This document shows, in pieces, positions 56,801-64,000 of a stretch of DNA of 64,000 bases (the first letter of the stretch is position 1; every line of letters begins with the position of its first letter). The translations under genes and the position numbers were made by a program. The stretch is from Chitinophaga silvisoli (lineage in GTDB: Bacteria; Bacteroidota; Bacteroidia; Chitinophagales; Chitinophagaceae). Location: NCBI RefSeq assembly GCF_003412465.1, contig NZ_QTJV01000007.1:248001-312000 (forward strand), in the 5' to 3' direction. Below the pieces are notes generated by a model. It made no database searches and had not been told where the DNA came from. It saw nothing but the letters and a program-made list of their open reading frames with translations.

Positions 56801-57471
56801 ATATCGCCAATCATGAGGATGCAGGACCTGAGCTGCAGCTGATAGTCGTACCCAAACAACAGGTGCCTGAGCCAAGGGCAGACCTGGCCACGCTCTACAG
56901 CATCCGGGATTATATAAAAGGACTGCTGCCGCCTTATATGGAAGTGGCGGTACACAACCCGGTATACGAACGTGTCAAAGTGATTTGCGATGTGGTCTTC
57001 AATTCTAAAGATAGCAGTTATTACCTGGTCCGGATCCAGGAAGACATACATCATTTCCTCACGCCATGGCTATACGACAAAGGTGCAGACCTGAATATCG
57101 GCAGTAAAATATATAAGGCAGACCTGATGAGCTTTATCAGGAAACTACCTTATGTAGCGTATATGACAGCATTTTCTATCGTACACTTTTTTAAGGAAGG
57201 AGACCTGCATTGTGTACTGGATACTGCCGTGCAGGATGTAGACTTCATCATGCCATCCACACCCGGAGCCGTATTAATCCCTGCGGATCATCACAGCATC
57301 AATGTAACAGATGAAATGAGATACAGGGAACCCGCACCTATGGGCATCAACAGCATGATAACAGGCGAGGAAATGATAGTAGGCAGGAAACCATTGCCTG
57401 AGTACGGATATACAGATGATACTTTGGATATGGAAGGAGAAATGATACGACTAAGCATTCACTCAAAATAA
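53803..57471 (+). CDS. eCIS baseplate J-like protein (Pvc11-like)
   Basis: A 1222-residue large baseplate wedge protein. The N-terminus YIRDGVTQSERYLPALHPS, DDRSTGDLLMELMEFSKQI and a helical insertion (about 85-270) precede a central beta-rich region. The C-terminal baseplate_J domain (about 960-1140) has EEYYVRVSERLRHKNRPI, DVIQMVLEAYPDLL, LQLIVVPKQQVPEP, IKGLLPPYMEVAVHNPVY and VKVICDVVF. It is the longest gene of the operon. The next gene starts 7 bases after its stop. Confidence 0.92.
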   Translation: MKHLFDYIRDGVTQSERYLPALHPSYVKIDDRSTGDLLMELMEFSKQIRYYDLNNDEQGHWEEFLQHDLRIELEYISRLDFGAFQTAQQNIRSELEHAGDEEQLQKGLTALFDLLYSIAILLGNQLELARQADTRAAFWNYIDQVMDSVELDVYHLLSYEQQALALFPAGTVLHTVDPAGSFDRSMQRAATDPYTNNFLGYESLNEIYNRLRARFYQVTSAAGRQLTLLEPEHQHHPHIGLLLTFLELYKQLQQRINQLTERHLEYYYKTVLGIPRKAARPDDAHVILVPAPQAPNQTIPENTLFSAELIKGQPPVLFRLLFDVPVSQTRLKALRTVFVSHHKQITARGEDQQDVIETQVYMQKLPIPTAAAYLPDAPPVSSWPMLGEEQAELGDNSRTMEILSMGFILASPVLYLEEGVRTLTIHLYGTTESFQKLSTYIANLSAVMNRKEDVLKWELLAAAFQVYYTAPEGWQYVKEYTARLTSDSIQLTFTIGMSAPPVVVYNQKVHSEQYRTTHPMVKVLLNNNSFHHPYSYLQYLQLDRITIHARVKGCRAVQLRNNVGPLSAANPFQLFGPAPAVGSYLQISNANIFNRYTKQFCLQLEWLDLPMVEGGFNKWYADYHAGMTNDAFQVSMSNMRDGVFMPAKEKRQLFPLFKIGHDKKLAEKTDIEHIDFIRINFNNTPLKSNYYEDGVVRLELTNPPVAFGQRLYTQLFPEVVTHNAGKWAKKRPIPNPPYIPLVKSITVDYELEHTQMLRPELVNEAEQHTSLYHIYPFGYRLCFPQSNESEFTLLPGFEHAANLYIGLDNVKQQEVLSFLFQLEEKYYSDTTGTLQNYYWSYLHNDKWLALEQHHILADSTQNFIRSGIIVLKMPILDAGGHTRLEAGIQWLRLSCTDAPATRPMVKGIFLNAGIVRREQAGTTVSTSLPPLSIKALQKEIRGIQQVYQFFPSFGGRPAETKEEYYVRVSERLRHKNRPILGVDVIQMVLEAYPDLLIAKYIANHEDAGPELQLIVVPKQQVPEPRADLATLYSIRDYIKGLLPPYMEVAVHNPVYERVKVICDVVFNSKDSSYYLVRIQEDIHHFLTPWLYDKGADLNIGSKIYKADLMSFIRKLPYVAYMTAFSIVHFFKEGDLHCVLDTAVQDVDFIMPSTPGAVLIPADHHSINVTDEMRYREPAPMGINSMITGEEMIVGRKPLPEYGYTDDTLDMEGEMIRLSIHSK

Positions 57472-57478
57472 TTGCATT

Positions 57479-58252
57479 ATGGCCTCAAAAACATTAGGAA
57501 GAGAAGAGCTGAAAGAACATTTTAAAAATGGGAAAGTTCCCACAGAAACGCATTTCGGCTACCTGATAGATTCCGCCATCAATAAACAGGAAGACGGCTT
57601 TGCAAAGGATGAAGAGAACGGCCTGCTCATCAAGGCCATGGGCACCTCTTCAAGATTAATTTCTTTTTATCGCAATACCGACGATCAGGCCCCTTTTTTC
57701 ATGATGGAAAAAGATGAGCGTTCCCGGCCAGCCATGCGTATGCAGGCATTTACAACAGAAACGGAAGAAGTAAAACGCGATGCGCAAAGTTTCTTTCTGC
57801 ATATGAATGGCAGCATGGGCCTGGGGGCTCCCTGCGATGAAAATACCAAATTGCAGGTAAATGGCTTTGCATCTATGGAAGGCCGGATAGGCAACTATAT
57901 GTGTGGTACAATACCTGCAGACGGTAAATGGCATAATATCCTGGAAAATCTCAATAACTGCCAGGCCATGGAAGTGATGGCCCGCGTGGGTGTAGTCAAC
58001 ACCGGCCGGTTTGCCATCCTGCATGCAATTGCTGTAAGTACCTTCGGCAATGGCCATAACAGCATCAACAGTACCGGTGCCCACTATGGGTTCTTCTGGA
58101 ACAAACTGCGCCTGCGCTGGAAAGGGAGCACACATAATTACCGGCTACAGTTGCGTACAAACAGCAATTATGGCAAAGGAGTAGCAATATACTACAGGAT
58201 CACCCGCCTCTGGGACGACGAGTCTTTCTTACCTGCAGAATGCTATCACTGA
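57479..58252 (+). CDS. Unrecognised eCIS protein, fibre- or receptor-binding-like
   Basis: A 257-residue protein without signal peptide or TM helix. The N-terminus GREELKEHFKNGKVPTETHF, then YLIDSAINKQEDGF, resembles the start of Bacteroidota tail-fibre-like proteins. The middle (about 95-130; FFLHMNGSMGLGAPCDENTK, LQVNGFASMEG) looks like a fibre-tip motif. The C-terminal half is beta-rich (TIPADGKWHNILENLNNC, LRLRWKGSTHNYRLQLRTNS, GVAIYYRITRLWDD) and may be a small binding domain. It lies between the two large baseplate genes, where no PVC homologue is expected. A short fibre is inferred; no homologue is recognised with certainty. Confidence 0.65.
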   Translation: MASKTLGREELKEHFKNGKVPTETHFGYLIDSAINKQEDGFAKDEENGLLIKAMGTSSRLISFYRNTDDQAPFFMMEKDERSRPAMRMQAFTTETEEVKRDAQSFFLHMNGSMGLGAPCDENTKLQVNGFASMEGRIGNYMCGTIPADGKWHNILENLNNCQAMEVMARVGVVNTGRFAILHAIAVSTFGNGHNSINSTGAHYGFFWNKLRLRWKGSTHNYRLQLRTNSNYGKGVAIYYRITRLWDDESFLPAECYH

Positions 58253-60606
58253 TGAACAATAAGCCCATACAAATTCAGAAAGATAGCCGCTTCGATTATA
58301 ACAAGCTGCGCGAAGAAGCCCTGGCACTGGTACAAAAACTCTCCGGGCATATCTGGACTGATTATAATATCCACGATCCGGGTGTGACCATGCTGGAACA
58401 ACTCTGCTTTGCAATTACAGACCTCGGCTACAAAACCAGTTTCCCGATTGAGGAGATCCTGGCAGGGCCTAATGGACGTATTGATCCGCAGGCACACGCC
58501 TTCTTTAACAAGGGCGAAATATTAAGCGCCGGCCCGGTCACGATCGCAGACTTCTGCAAATTGCTCCTGGGCCAGGTAGAGGGCGTAGAGCAGGTATGGA
58601 TAGAACCGGTGACAAGTAAATCCGGTAGCACAATCTGTAAAGGCATTTTTAAAGTGCTGGTACAACCGGATGAGAACATTACCGCCAGCAAAAATTATGA
58701 TCAGCTGGAAGATGATGTACGCCGCTGTTTAATGCGCTACCGCAACCTGGGTGAAAATTACGAAGAGATCATCATATTACGTCCCCTCAATATAGCTATT
58801 AAAGCAGCAATACTGGTCAATGGCAAACAACCTGTCAAAGAAACCCTGGCCTATATCTGCAATACGATAGAACAGACCATTCATCCTCCGGTAAGGTTCC
58901 TCTCAGAAGCTGAACTGCTGGCAATGAATAAAACAACGGATGAAATATACTCGGGCCCCTTGCTTTCCGGTGGTTTTATTCCGGATGAAGACCTGAAACC
59001 CAGGCGGATCCAGGTAGATCCCGCAGAGCTGACAAAGGCTATCTCCAGCCTTGACGATGTGCTGCAGGTAAAATACCTGTATCTCTCCAGCGATGAAAAG
59101 AACTTCAGGAACAAGCCGGTACAGATTCCTGCCGGATATTTTCCTTCGGTGGATATCAGCAATAATACGAACGACATCAGCATCATAAGTGACCAGGTGG
59201 AACACCATTCCCAGGATGCCCTGTTCTGGAATGTATTTGAGCGCATAAAAGAGGTCCGAAAAAGGCATTATACCGGTCAGCAGGTGGCGATGGCCGATAC
59301 CTCCCTTCAGAGCGTTTTCAGGGACCTGGGACGCTATTATAGCATACAGCATTTTTTCCCGGCCATCTATGGTATCGGACATGAAGGTATTCCCAGGGAT
59401 GCCCCCAGGGAACGAAAGGCCCAGGCCAGGCAATTGAAAGGCTACCTGCTCTTCTTTGAACAGATTCTTGCCAATTACAGCGCACAACTGGGCAATATCC
59501 CTCATATCTTTTCACCGTCCAAAACACAAACCAGGTTCACCCAGGCACTGACGGATGTACCAGGAGTGGAAGACCTGCTGTCGCCGGATTATGAGCCCCT
59601 GGCAGTTCAGTCAGATGCCAGTAAAGAAGCTATTCTGGACCACTTACTCGCCCGCTTTAATCTCCCTTTATTACCTTATCCCATTACACTCTATCAGCGT
59701 TTATATGGCGGTATTACCACCCTGGCCTGGAAGCAAAACCTCCTGAAAAAACTCCCGGCCCTGATGTATGCCCGCCTGCAGGCGGAAGCAGGCGGCTATC
59801 AGGAAACCCTGCGACAATTGCTATATATGCAGCGGGAGCAGGGCGAGCGACTCACCGATGTATTTGAACAATCGCACCTGGGAACCACGAATGAACATCC
59901 TTCAGAACAATTCACCCTCCATGAAGGCGGTGAAATCATCCATGTAGTCAGCGAGATTCCCCCTGATCAGGAAGGGTATTATTTCGGACACCAGCCATTA
60001 AATTTATTGCGGCATGGTATAGAGCCGGCCCATTACCGGGTAGTTCAGGGATATGTATTGTATAAGGCCCCTGGCCAGCGCATCTGGCAGGCAGTAGCAA
60101 AACATAGCAATCACGATGATGCTCTTGCCGCAAAGGAGTCGATGATCCGGCATCTTAAAGATATCAGTATACAATCGGAAGGATTTTATATCGTAGAGCA
60201 CATATTACTGAAACCCTCCTTCAAAGATCCTGTCTATGGCTACCGGGTAAAAAACCGCAGGGGTGAAATACTGAAAGAGGAACAACGCCTCACTTTTGCA
60301 GAAAGAGAAGCGGCCATCGCCGGCCTTGACATAAATGGTCAGATAGAGTTTTTTGTAATGGCCACTCCCTGGCATGTATTACCAGAATCCTTCTTTAAGT
60401 TTAATATCACCGTAGTACTCCCGGGATGGCCAGCAAGGTGTCAGTACGAAGAGTTCAGGAGATTTACAGAATCATTATTCAGGGACCTGACACCTCCACA
60501 ATATAAATTAAAATTCCGCTGGCTGGGAGTGAATGATATGCGCAGCTTCGAAGCCGCCTATTTCAATCCAAACAATAAAGATAAATTGCTTGACTTTCTC
60601 GCATAA
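58252..60606 (+). CDS. eCIS second baseplate protein (Pvc12-like)
   Basis: A 784-residue baseplate component. The opening FDYNKLREEALALVQKL, HIWTDYNIHDPGVTMLEQL and CFAITDLGYKTSFPIEEIL matches the N-terminus of large eCIS and phage baseplate wedge proteins. Other parts include PHIFSPSKTQTRFTQAL and YIVEHILLKP. The C-terminus RWLGVNDMRSFEAAYF is typical of this group. I chose ATG 58252, which overlaps the previous stop as TGATG; an ATG at 58240 is in frame. The assignment to the Pvc12 position rests on order and N-terminal similarity. Confidence 0.85.
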   Translation: MNNKPIQIQKDSRFDYNKLREEALALVQKLSGHIWTDYNIHDPGVTMLEQLCFAITDLGYKTSFPIEEILAGPNGRIDPQAHAFFNKGEILSAGPVTIADFCKLLLGQVEGVEQVWIEPVTSKSGSTICKGIFKVLVQPDENITASKNYDQLEDDVRRCLMRYRNLGENYEEIIILRPLNIAIKAAILVNGKQPVKETLAYICNTIEQTIHPPVRFLSEAELLAMNKTTDEIYSGPLLSGGFIPDEDLKPRRIQVDPAELTKAISSLDDVLQVKYLYLSSDEKNFRNKPVQIPAGYFPSVDISNNTNDISIISDQVEHHSQDALFWNVFERIKEVRKRHYTGQQVAMADTSLQSVFRDLGRYYSIQHFFPAIYGIGHEGIPRDAPRERKAQARQLKGYLLFFEQILANYSAQLGNIPHIFSPSKTQTRFTQALTDVPGVEDLLSPDYEPLAVQSDASKEAILDHLLARFNLPLLPYPITLYQRLYGGITTLAWKQNLLKKLPALMYARLQAEAGGYQETLRQLLYMQREQGERLTDVFEQSHLGTTNEHPSEQFTLHEGGEIIHVVSEIPPDQEGYYFGHQPLNLLRHGIEPAHYRVVQGYVLYKAPGQRIWQAVAKHSNHDDALAAKESMIRHLKDISIQSEGFYIVEHILLKPSFKDPVYGYRVKNRRGEILKEEQRLTFAEREAAIAGLDINGQIEFFVMATPWHVLPESFFKFNITVVLPGWPARCQYEEFRRFTESLFRDLTPPQYKLKFRWLGVNDMRSFEAAYFNPNNKDKLLDFLA

Positions 60607-60622
60607 AATAAAGCAGATAGTA

Positions 60623-62875
60623 ATGGATGCGACCTTTACAGAAAGGGAGCTGGCCGGCGAATTGCAGGACAGGATCAGCCGTGTGTTCAATCAAAGCATT
60701 GAACCGGCTACTGCTGCACTGTTTAATCAGCTGGGGGCAAATGGAGAAAGTGTATGGATAGAACGATTGGAACTGGATGTCGGCGAAATAGCCTACGAAA
60801 ATTTTGAACAACAGATCACCGACCGCATTATCGCCGCCCTGCGCGATGCACTGGAGGGCAAGCTGGAACTCGTTACACAGGATATCGGCAATCTATATTT
60901 TAAAGATGAAACGGAACGGCTCTATGCCCTGTTGCAGCACTACCTGCTGACAGGTACCCTGCCATGGTGGGCCGAAAACAGTGAAGGAGCCTTGCTGGAT
61001 GAATACATGATCCGGTTGATGACAACCACACCCGATCGGTTCAGCAGGTTAATAATTAACATCAGCCAGTCGGACTACGTACTACGCCGTATCGTCTATC
61101 ACTTTTCACGCCATACCCTCGAAAAGCTGATTACCTTGCTGGAACCTGACCAGGCGGAGTTTATCTACGGCTACATTGCCAATGTACTCATGCTGCAACA
61201 GCAACGACCTGCTGTAAAAGCTACCCAGGAGGAGTTTGAAAAAATGGTATGGCTGTTTGTGCTCAATTATTTGGTCACTGACAACAGCGGACAGTTCAAC
61301 AGGAAGACCTTCATCCGCCGTAACCTGGAACAACTGGCCCATCACTTCAATATTGGTTATATCCGCCTGCTGTACACCTTCAGACAGGCCCTGATCTTTT
61401 ATAAAAAAGAAATCCCGGCAGGTTCGCTGGCTGCGCTGATCAGGGAACTATACGAAGAGAAATTCTCAGACGTTTCACCCACTGTAGCCACTACACGCGA
61501 GGCCGTTCTGGCTTACTTTCTCTTAGTTACCTCCGGCGATGTTATGGTACGGCGGATCCTTGATCCATACGGACCCAATGTGCCATTACCTGCGTCCTGG
61601 ATTGCATATGATACGATTCCCGAACAATCGGATAGGGAAGAGGTATGGCAACAAGCAGTATTCCTGGTTACCCAATTCCTGAGCGGCGAACCATTGCCCT
61701 ATTGGTTCACCCAACTCCAGCCCGGCCTGCAGAATGGATTATTACAACAAGCGATCATCCTGCTCTACAGGAAACGCGCTGTGCTGCTATTCTCTCTCTG
61801 GGAGAAATCAATCCGTTTCCCGCACATCCGCCTGCGTATGCACCAGCTCTTTTCCTACCCGGTAAACCCTTTGGAAGAACAAATCAATAAGCAACTGGCC
61901 GAGTATACCGAGCAGGATACAATCCGGTACCTGCAGGAGACATTGAACGACCAGCAAACAGGTAGCTTCATTGAAATCTGGAAAAAGACAAGCGATAAGA
62001 ACCGTTTCTACAGACAGGTTTTACAGACCGCCCCTGCCATCAACAGGATTGCCCTGTTACTGAGAGAATCAGAGTTCTGGTCACTAATGGCAGATCTGCC
62101 TGTTGTCACCGTAAGCATGCTGAAAGAAATCCAGGAAGAATTGGTACAATATGGTGCCGACAACCTGGAAAGAGAAAGGATCATACACCTGTTCCGTGTG
62201 TTTAATCTACAATGGCTGGGAGGGAAGCTGATTCTCAAAGATGCGGAACAATACAAAAAAGCCCTGAGAGATTTCCTGCAACAGTTTGATGAAAGAGCCA
62301 CCCGCCGTATCTTACAACCTCCAACGCCTGAACCGGTGCAAAAAAAACAAATAGCGACATCAGAGCAGGAAGGGCTCCGCATCAATAATGCAGGACTCGT
62401 ATTGCTGCATCCTTTTTTCTATACCTACTTCAACAGGTTGCAATTATTACAAAACGGGAAGTTCATAGATTCACAGGCCCGGCAAAAGGCTATCCGCTTA
62501 TTGCAATTGCTGGTAGATGGGAAAACCGGTCATGCAGAACACGAACTGGTTCTGAATAAGATCCTTTGCAATTACCCGCTGGAACTTCCCCTTGAGCCTG
62601 ACACGGTTATCACAGATGATGAAAAAGCATTGTCAGAACAACTCATCCTGGCCGCCATCCAGCAATGGGAGAAAATGAAGAATAGTAGTGTAGAGAGCTT
62701 TCGCGCCAGTTTCCTGCAACGTGAAGGATTGGTATGGCAGAAAGACGATGCCTGGTTTCAACGTGTCACCCCCCGCGGATACGATATAATATTACAAACC
62801 CTGCCCTGGAGTTATGGAATGATCAGGACTTCCTGGACAGATAAATTTTTTTATACAGAATGGACACCTTGCTGA
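60623..62875 (+). CDS. eCIS tape measure protein (CIS_TMP, Pvc14-like)
   Basis: A 750-residue protein of the contractile-injection tape-measure family, which sets particle length. ATG 60623 gives MDATFTERELAGELQDRIS and the N-terminal signature VWIERLELDVGEIAYENF. The middle is mostly helical. The conserved C-terminal part has LRINNAGLVLLHPFFYTYF, KAIRLLQLLVDGKTGHAEHE, LVLNKILCNYPLELPL and TLPWSYGMIRTSWTDKFFY, followed by TEW. The frame is open upstream to 60533, inside the previous gene, but that part is not family-like. It overlaps the ATPase gene by 16 bases. Confidence 0.9.
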   Translation: MDATFTERELAGELQDRISRVFNQSIEPATAALFNQLGANGESVWIERLELDVGEIAYENFEQQITDRIIAALRDALEGKLELVTQDIGNLYFKDETERLYALLQHYLLTGTLPWWAENSEGALLDEYMIRLMTTTPDRFSRLIINISQSDYVLRRIVYHFSRHTLEKLITLLEPDQAEFIYGYIANVLMLQQQRPAVKATQEEFEKMVWLFVLNYLVTDNSGQFNRKTFIRRNLEQLAHHFNIGYIRLLYTFRQALIFYKKEIPAGSLAALIRELYEEKFSDVSPTVATTREAVLAYFLLVTSGDVMVRRILDPYGPNVPLPASWIAYDTIPEQSDREEVWQQAVFLVTQFLSGEPLPYWFTQLQPGLQNGLLQQAIILLYRKRAVLLFSLWEKSIRFPHIRLRMHQLFSYPVNPLEEQINKQLAEYTEQDTIRYLQETLNDQQTGSFIEIWKKTSDKNRFYRQVLQTAPAINRIALLLRESEFWSLMADLPVVTVSMLKEIQEELVQYGADNLERERIIHLFRVFNLQWLGGKLILKDAEQYKKALRDFLQQFDERATRRILQPPTPEPVQKKQIATSEQEGLRINNAGLVLLHPFFYTYFNRLQLLQNGKFIDSQARQKAIRLLQLLVDGKTGHAEHELVLNKILCNYPLELPLEPDTVITDDEKALSEQLILAAIQQWEKMKNSSVESFRASFLQREGLVWQKDDAWFQRVTPRGYDIILQTLPWSYGMIRTSWTDKFFYTEWTPC

Positions 62876-64000
62876 TTAATTCAAATGCCAGCGTGTTGCA
62901 ACAGGAGCTGGCATGGCTCAGAGAAGTTCTGGAAGTACGCATGCAACAATACTTTGAAAAGAGTACTGCCACCTTCCCTGCGCCGCCGGAATTGCCGGAT
63001 GATGATGCGGTGTACGCAAGAATCTTACGCCACTACAATATTACCGTCCCTGAAAGAGTTTTATTATTACTGGCACTCGCACCACATATTCAACCACAGC
63101 TGCTGGACCTCTTTTATCTCCGGAACAGTACATACGACCGGGGGTTTACTGAATTCGGTGGTATCAAAGGCACCCAACACGGAGGCTTCCTGCCTACCGG
63201 CGAAACAGCCGCTTTTATTATTGCCGGCGATCAGCTGGAACAGCGATTCTTACTCCAGCAGATATTGGGGCCAGACCATTTCTTCGCAAAACACAATATT
63301 TTAAGTATCCAATCTGCTCCGGCAAGCGAACCTTTCCTAAGCGGGGCTTTGCAGATAACAAATGAATACCTGAGCTACTTTACGCTGGGTACTCCCCACA
63401 AACCGGATTACAACATCAACTTCCCTGCTAAACGAATTGATACCGGCTTAAACTGGGAAGATCTTGTACTGGATGAACGCACCATGGACGAAGTGGAAGA
63501 TATCAGAACCTGGGTAGAACATGGTCCCACCTTGCTCAATGAATGGAATATGAAGGCAAAAATAAAACCCGGTTTCAGGGCATTGTTTTACGGCCCTCCG
63601 GGTACCGGCAAGTCTTTAACAGCCTGTTTACTGGGCAAGACGTTCGGACTTGATGTATACCGCATAGACCTGTCCATGGTGGTGTCAAAATTTATTGGAG
63701 AAACAGAGAAAAACCTGGCCGGTGTATTTGACCAGGCGGTCAACAAAAACTGGATCTTATTCTTTGATGAAGCCGATGCCCTGTTTGGAAAAAGAAGTAA
63801 TACCACAAGTTCTAATGACCGCTATGCCAACCAGGAAGTGGCATACCTGCTGCAAAGAATTGAGGACTTTCCCGGACTGGTCATCCTGGCTACCAACCTG
63901 AAAGCAAATATAGACGAAGCTTTTGGCAGGCGTTTTCAATCCATGATTTATTTCCCGGTACCAGGCCCTGTACAACGGGAACGCCTATGGCAACAATCCT
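62860..64000 (+). CDS. eCIS AAA+ ATPase (Pvc15-like), 3' end outside window
   Basis: 380 residues are visible and the gene continues past 64000. The ATG at 62860 lies within the end of the tape-measure gene (16-base overlap). The N-terminal part (about 1-220) is the eCIS-specific region (YNITVPERVLLLLALAPHI, FGGIKGTQHGGFLPTGET). The AAA+ core has Walker A GPPGTGKS (245-252), Walker B ILFFDEADALFGKR, sensor-1 LVILATNLKANID and the Arg-finger region AFGRRFQSMIYFP. In PVC and Afp this ATPase is needed for cargo loading or assembly. It is not ClpV: there is only one AAA domain of a different type. Confidence 0.93.
   Translation, partial: MDTLLINSNASVLQQELAWLREVLEVRMQQYFEKSTATFPAPPELPDDDAVYARILRHYNITVPERVLLLLALAPHIQPQLLDLFYLRNSTYDRGFTEFGGIKGTQHGGFLPTGETAAFIIAGDQLEQRFLLQQILGPDHFFAKHNILSIQSAPASEPFLSGALQITNEYLSYFTLGTPHKPDYNINFPAKRIDTGLNWEDLVLDERTMDEVEDIRTWVEHGPTLLNEWNMKAKIKPGFRALFYGPPGTGKSLTACLLGKTFGLDVYRIDLSMVVSKFIGETEKNLAGVFDQAVNKNWILFFDEADALFGKRSNTTSSNDRYANQEVAYLLQRIEDFPGLVILATNLKANIDEAFGRRFQSMIYFPVPGPVQRERLWQQS

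Noticed and set aside
46588..64000. Type VI secretion system
   Set aside because: The single 500-residue sheath, DUF4255 cap, CIS tape-measure family and Pvc15-type ATPase are eCIS features; no TssB/TssC pair, ClpV or TssJLM membrane complex is present.
46588..64000. Intact prophage or phage tail remnant
   Set aside because: No capsid, portal, terminase, integrase or lysis genes are seen, and the family set is that of injection particles.

Overview
The window comes from a Bacteroidota chromosome, most likely a Chitinophaga-like member of the Chitinophagaceae. The sequence evidence is a SusC/SusD pair, a type IX secretion (CHU_C / gliding-motility) sorting domain, promoters of the form TTTG-N19/20-TAnnTTTG, lipoproteins cut at S(I/C)xxC, and the near absence of Shine-Dalgarno sites. 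The genus is inferred from overall protein character, not from a search.

Layout. 1-5117: a metal-efflux neighbourhood on the minus strand (partial RND adaptor, CusS/CusR-like two-component pair), an ABC-F ATPase, and a divergent DUF3347 lipoprotein. 5406-8298: thrS and infC. 8437-11845: a stand-alone receiver and a large hybrid histidine kinase. 11910-18858 (minus): a SusC-SusD-metallopeptidase-DUF4302 uptake operon. 19051-22804: a cation diffusion facilitator, a serine hydrolase lipoprotein and D-3-phosphoglycerate dehydrogenase. 22942-33300 (minus): one 3452-residue secreted repeat protein ending in a T9SS type B sorting domain. 33730-34322: rpmI and rplT, which usually follow infC directly but here lie 25 kb from it. 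34449-41385: housekeeping genes (ispE, bifunctional nuclease, etfB-etfA, a TPR protein, tilS, a receiver, rlmH-rhomboid). 41449-41715: two identical tRNA-Arg(ACG) genes, each with its own consensus promoter. 41819-46187 (minus): a bacteriophytochrome kinase and a membrane-anchored GH18-like protein.

46588-64000 (plus): the most interesting part, an extracellular contractile injection system (eCIS; Afp/PVC/MAC/AlgoCIS-type phage-tail-like particle). In order it encodes a DUF4255 cap/terminator protein (Pvc16-like), an unrecognised 260-residue protein, one sheath, two gp19-type tube proteins, a tiny DUF5908 protein missed by length cut-offs, a LysM tube-baseplate adaptor, a VgrG-like spike, a PAAR tip, a gp25 wedge protein, a 1222-residue baseplate J protein, an unrecognised fibre-like protein, a second baseplate protein, a tape-measure protein and an AAA+ ATPase cut by the window end. 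The genes abut or overlap and look like one transcript. Cargo/toxin genes and any canonical fibre gene are not visible and may lie beyond 64000. The two unrecognised proteins inside this operon, the gene order (cap gene first, PAAR before gp25, single sheath) and the divergent GH18-like membrane protein are the best candidates for new biology.
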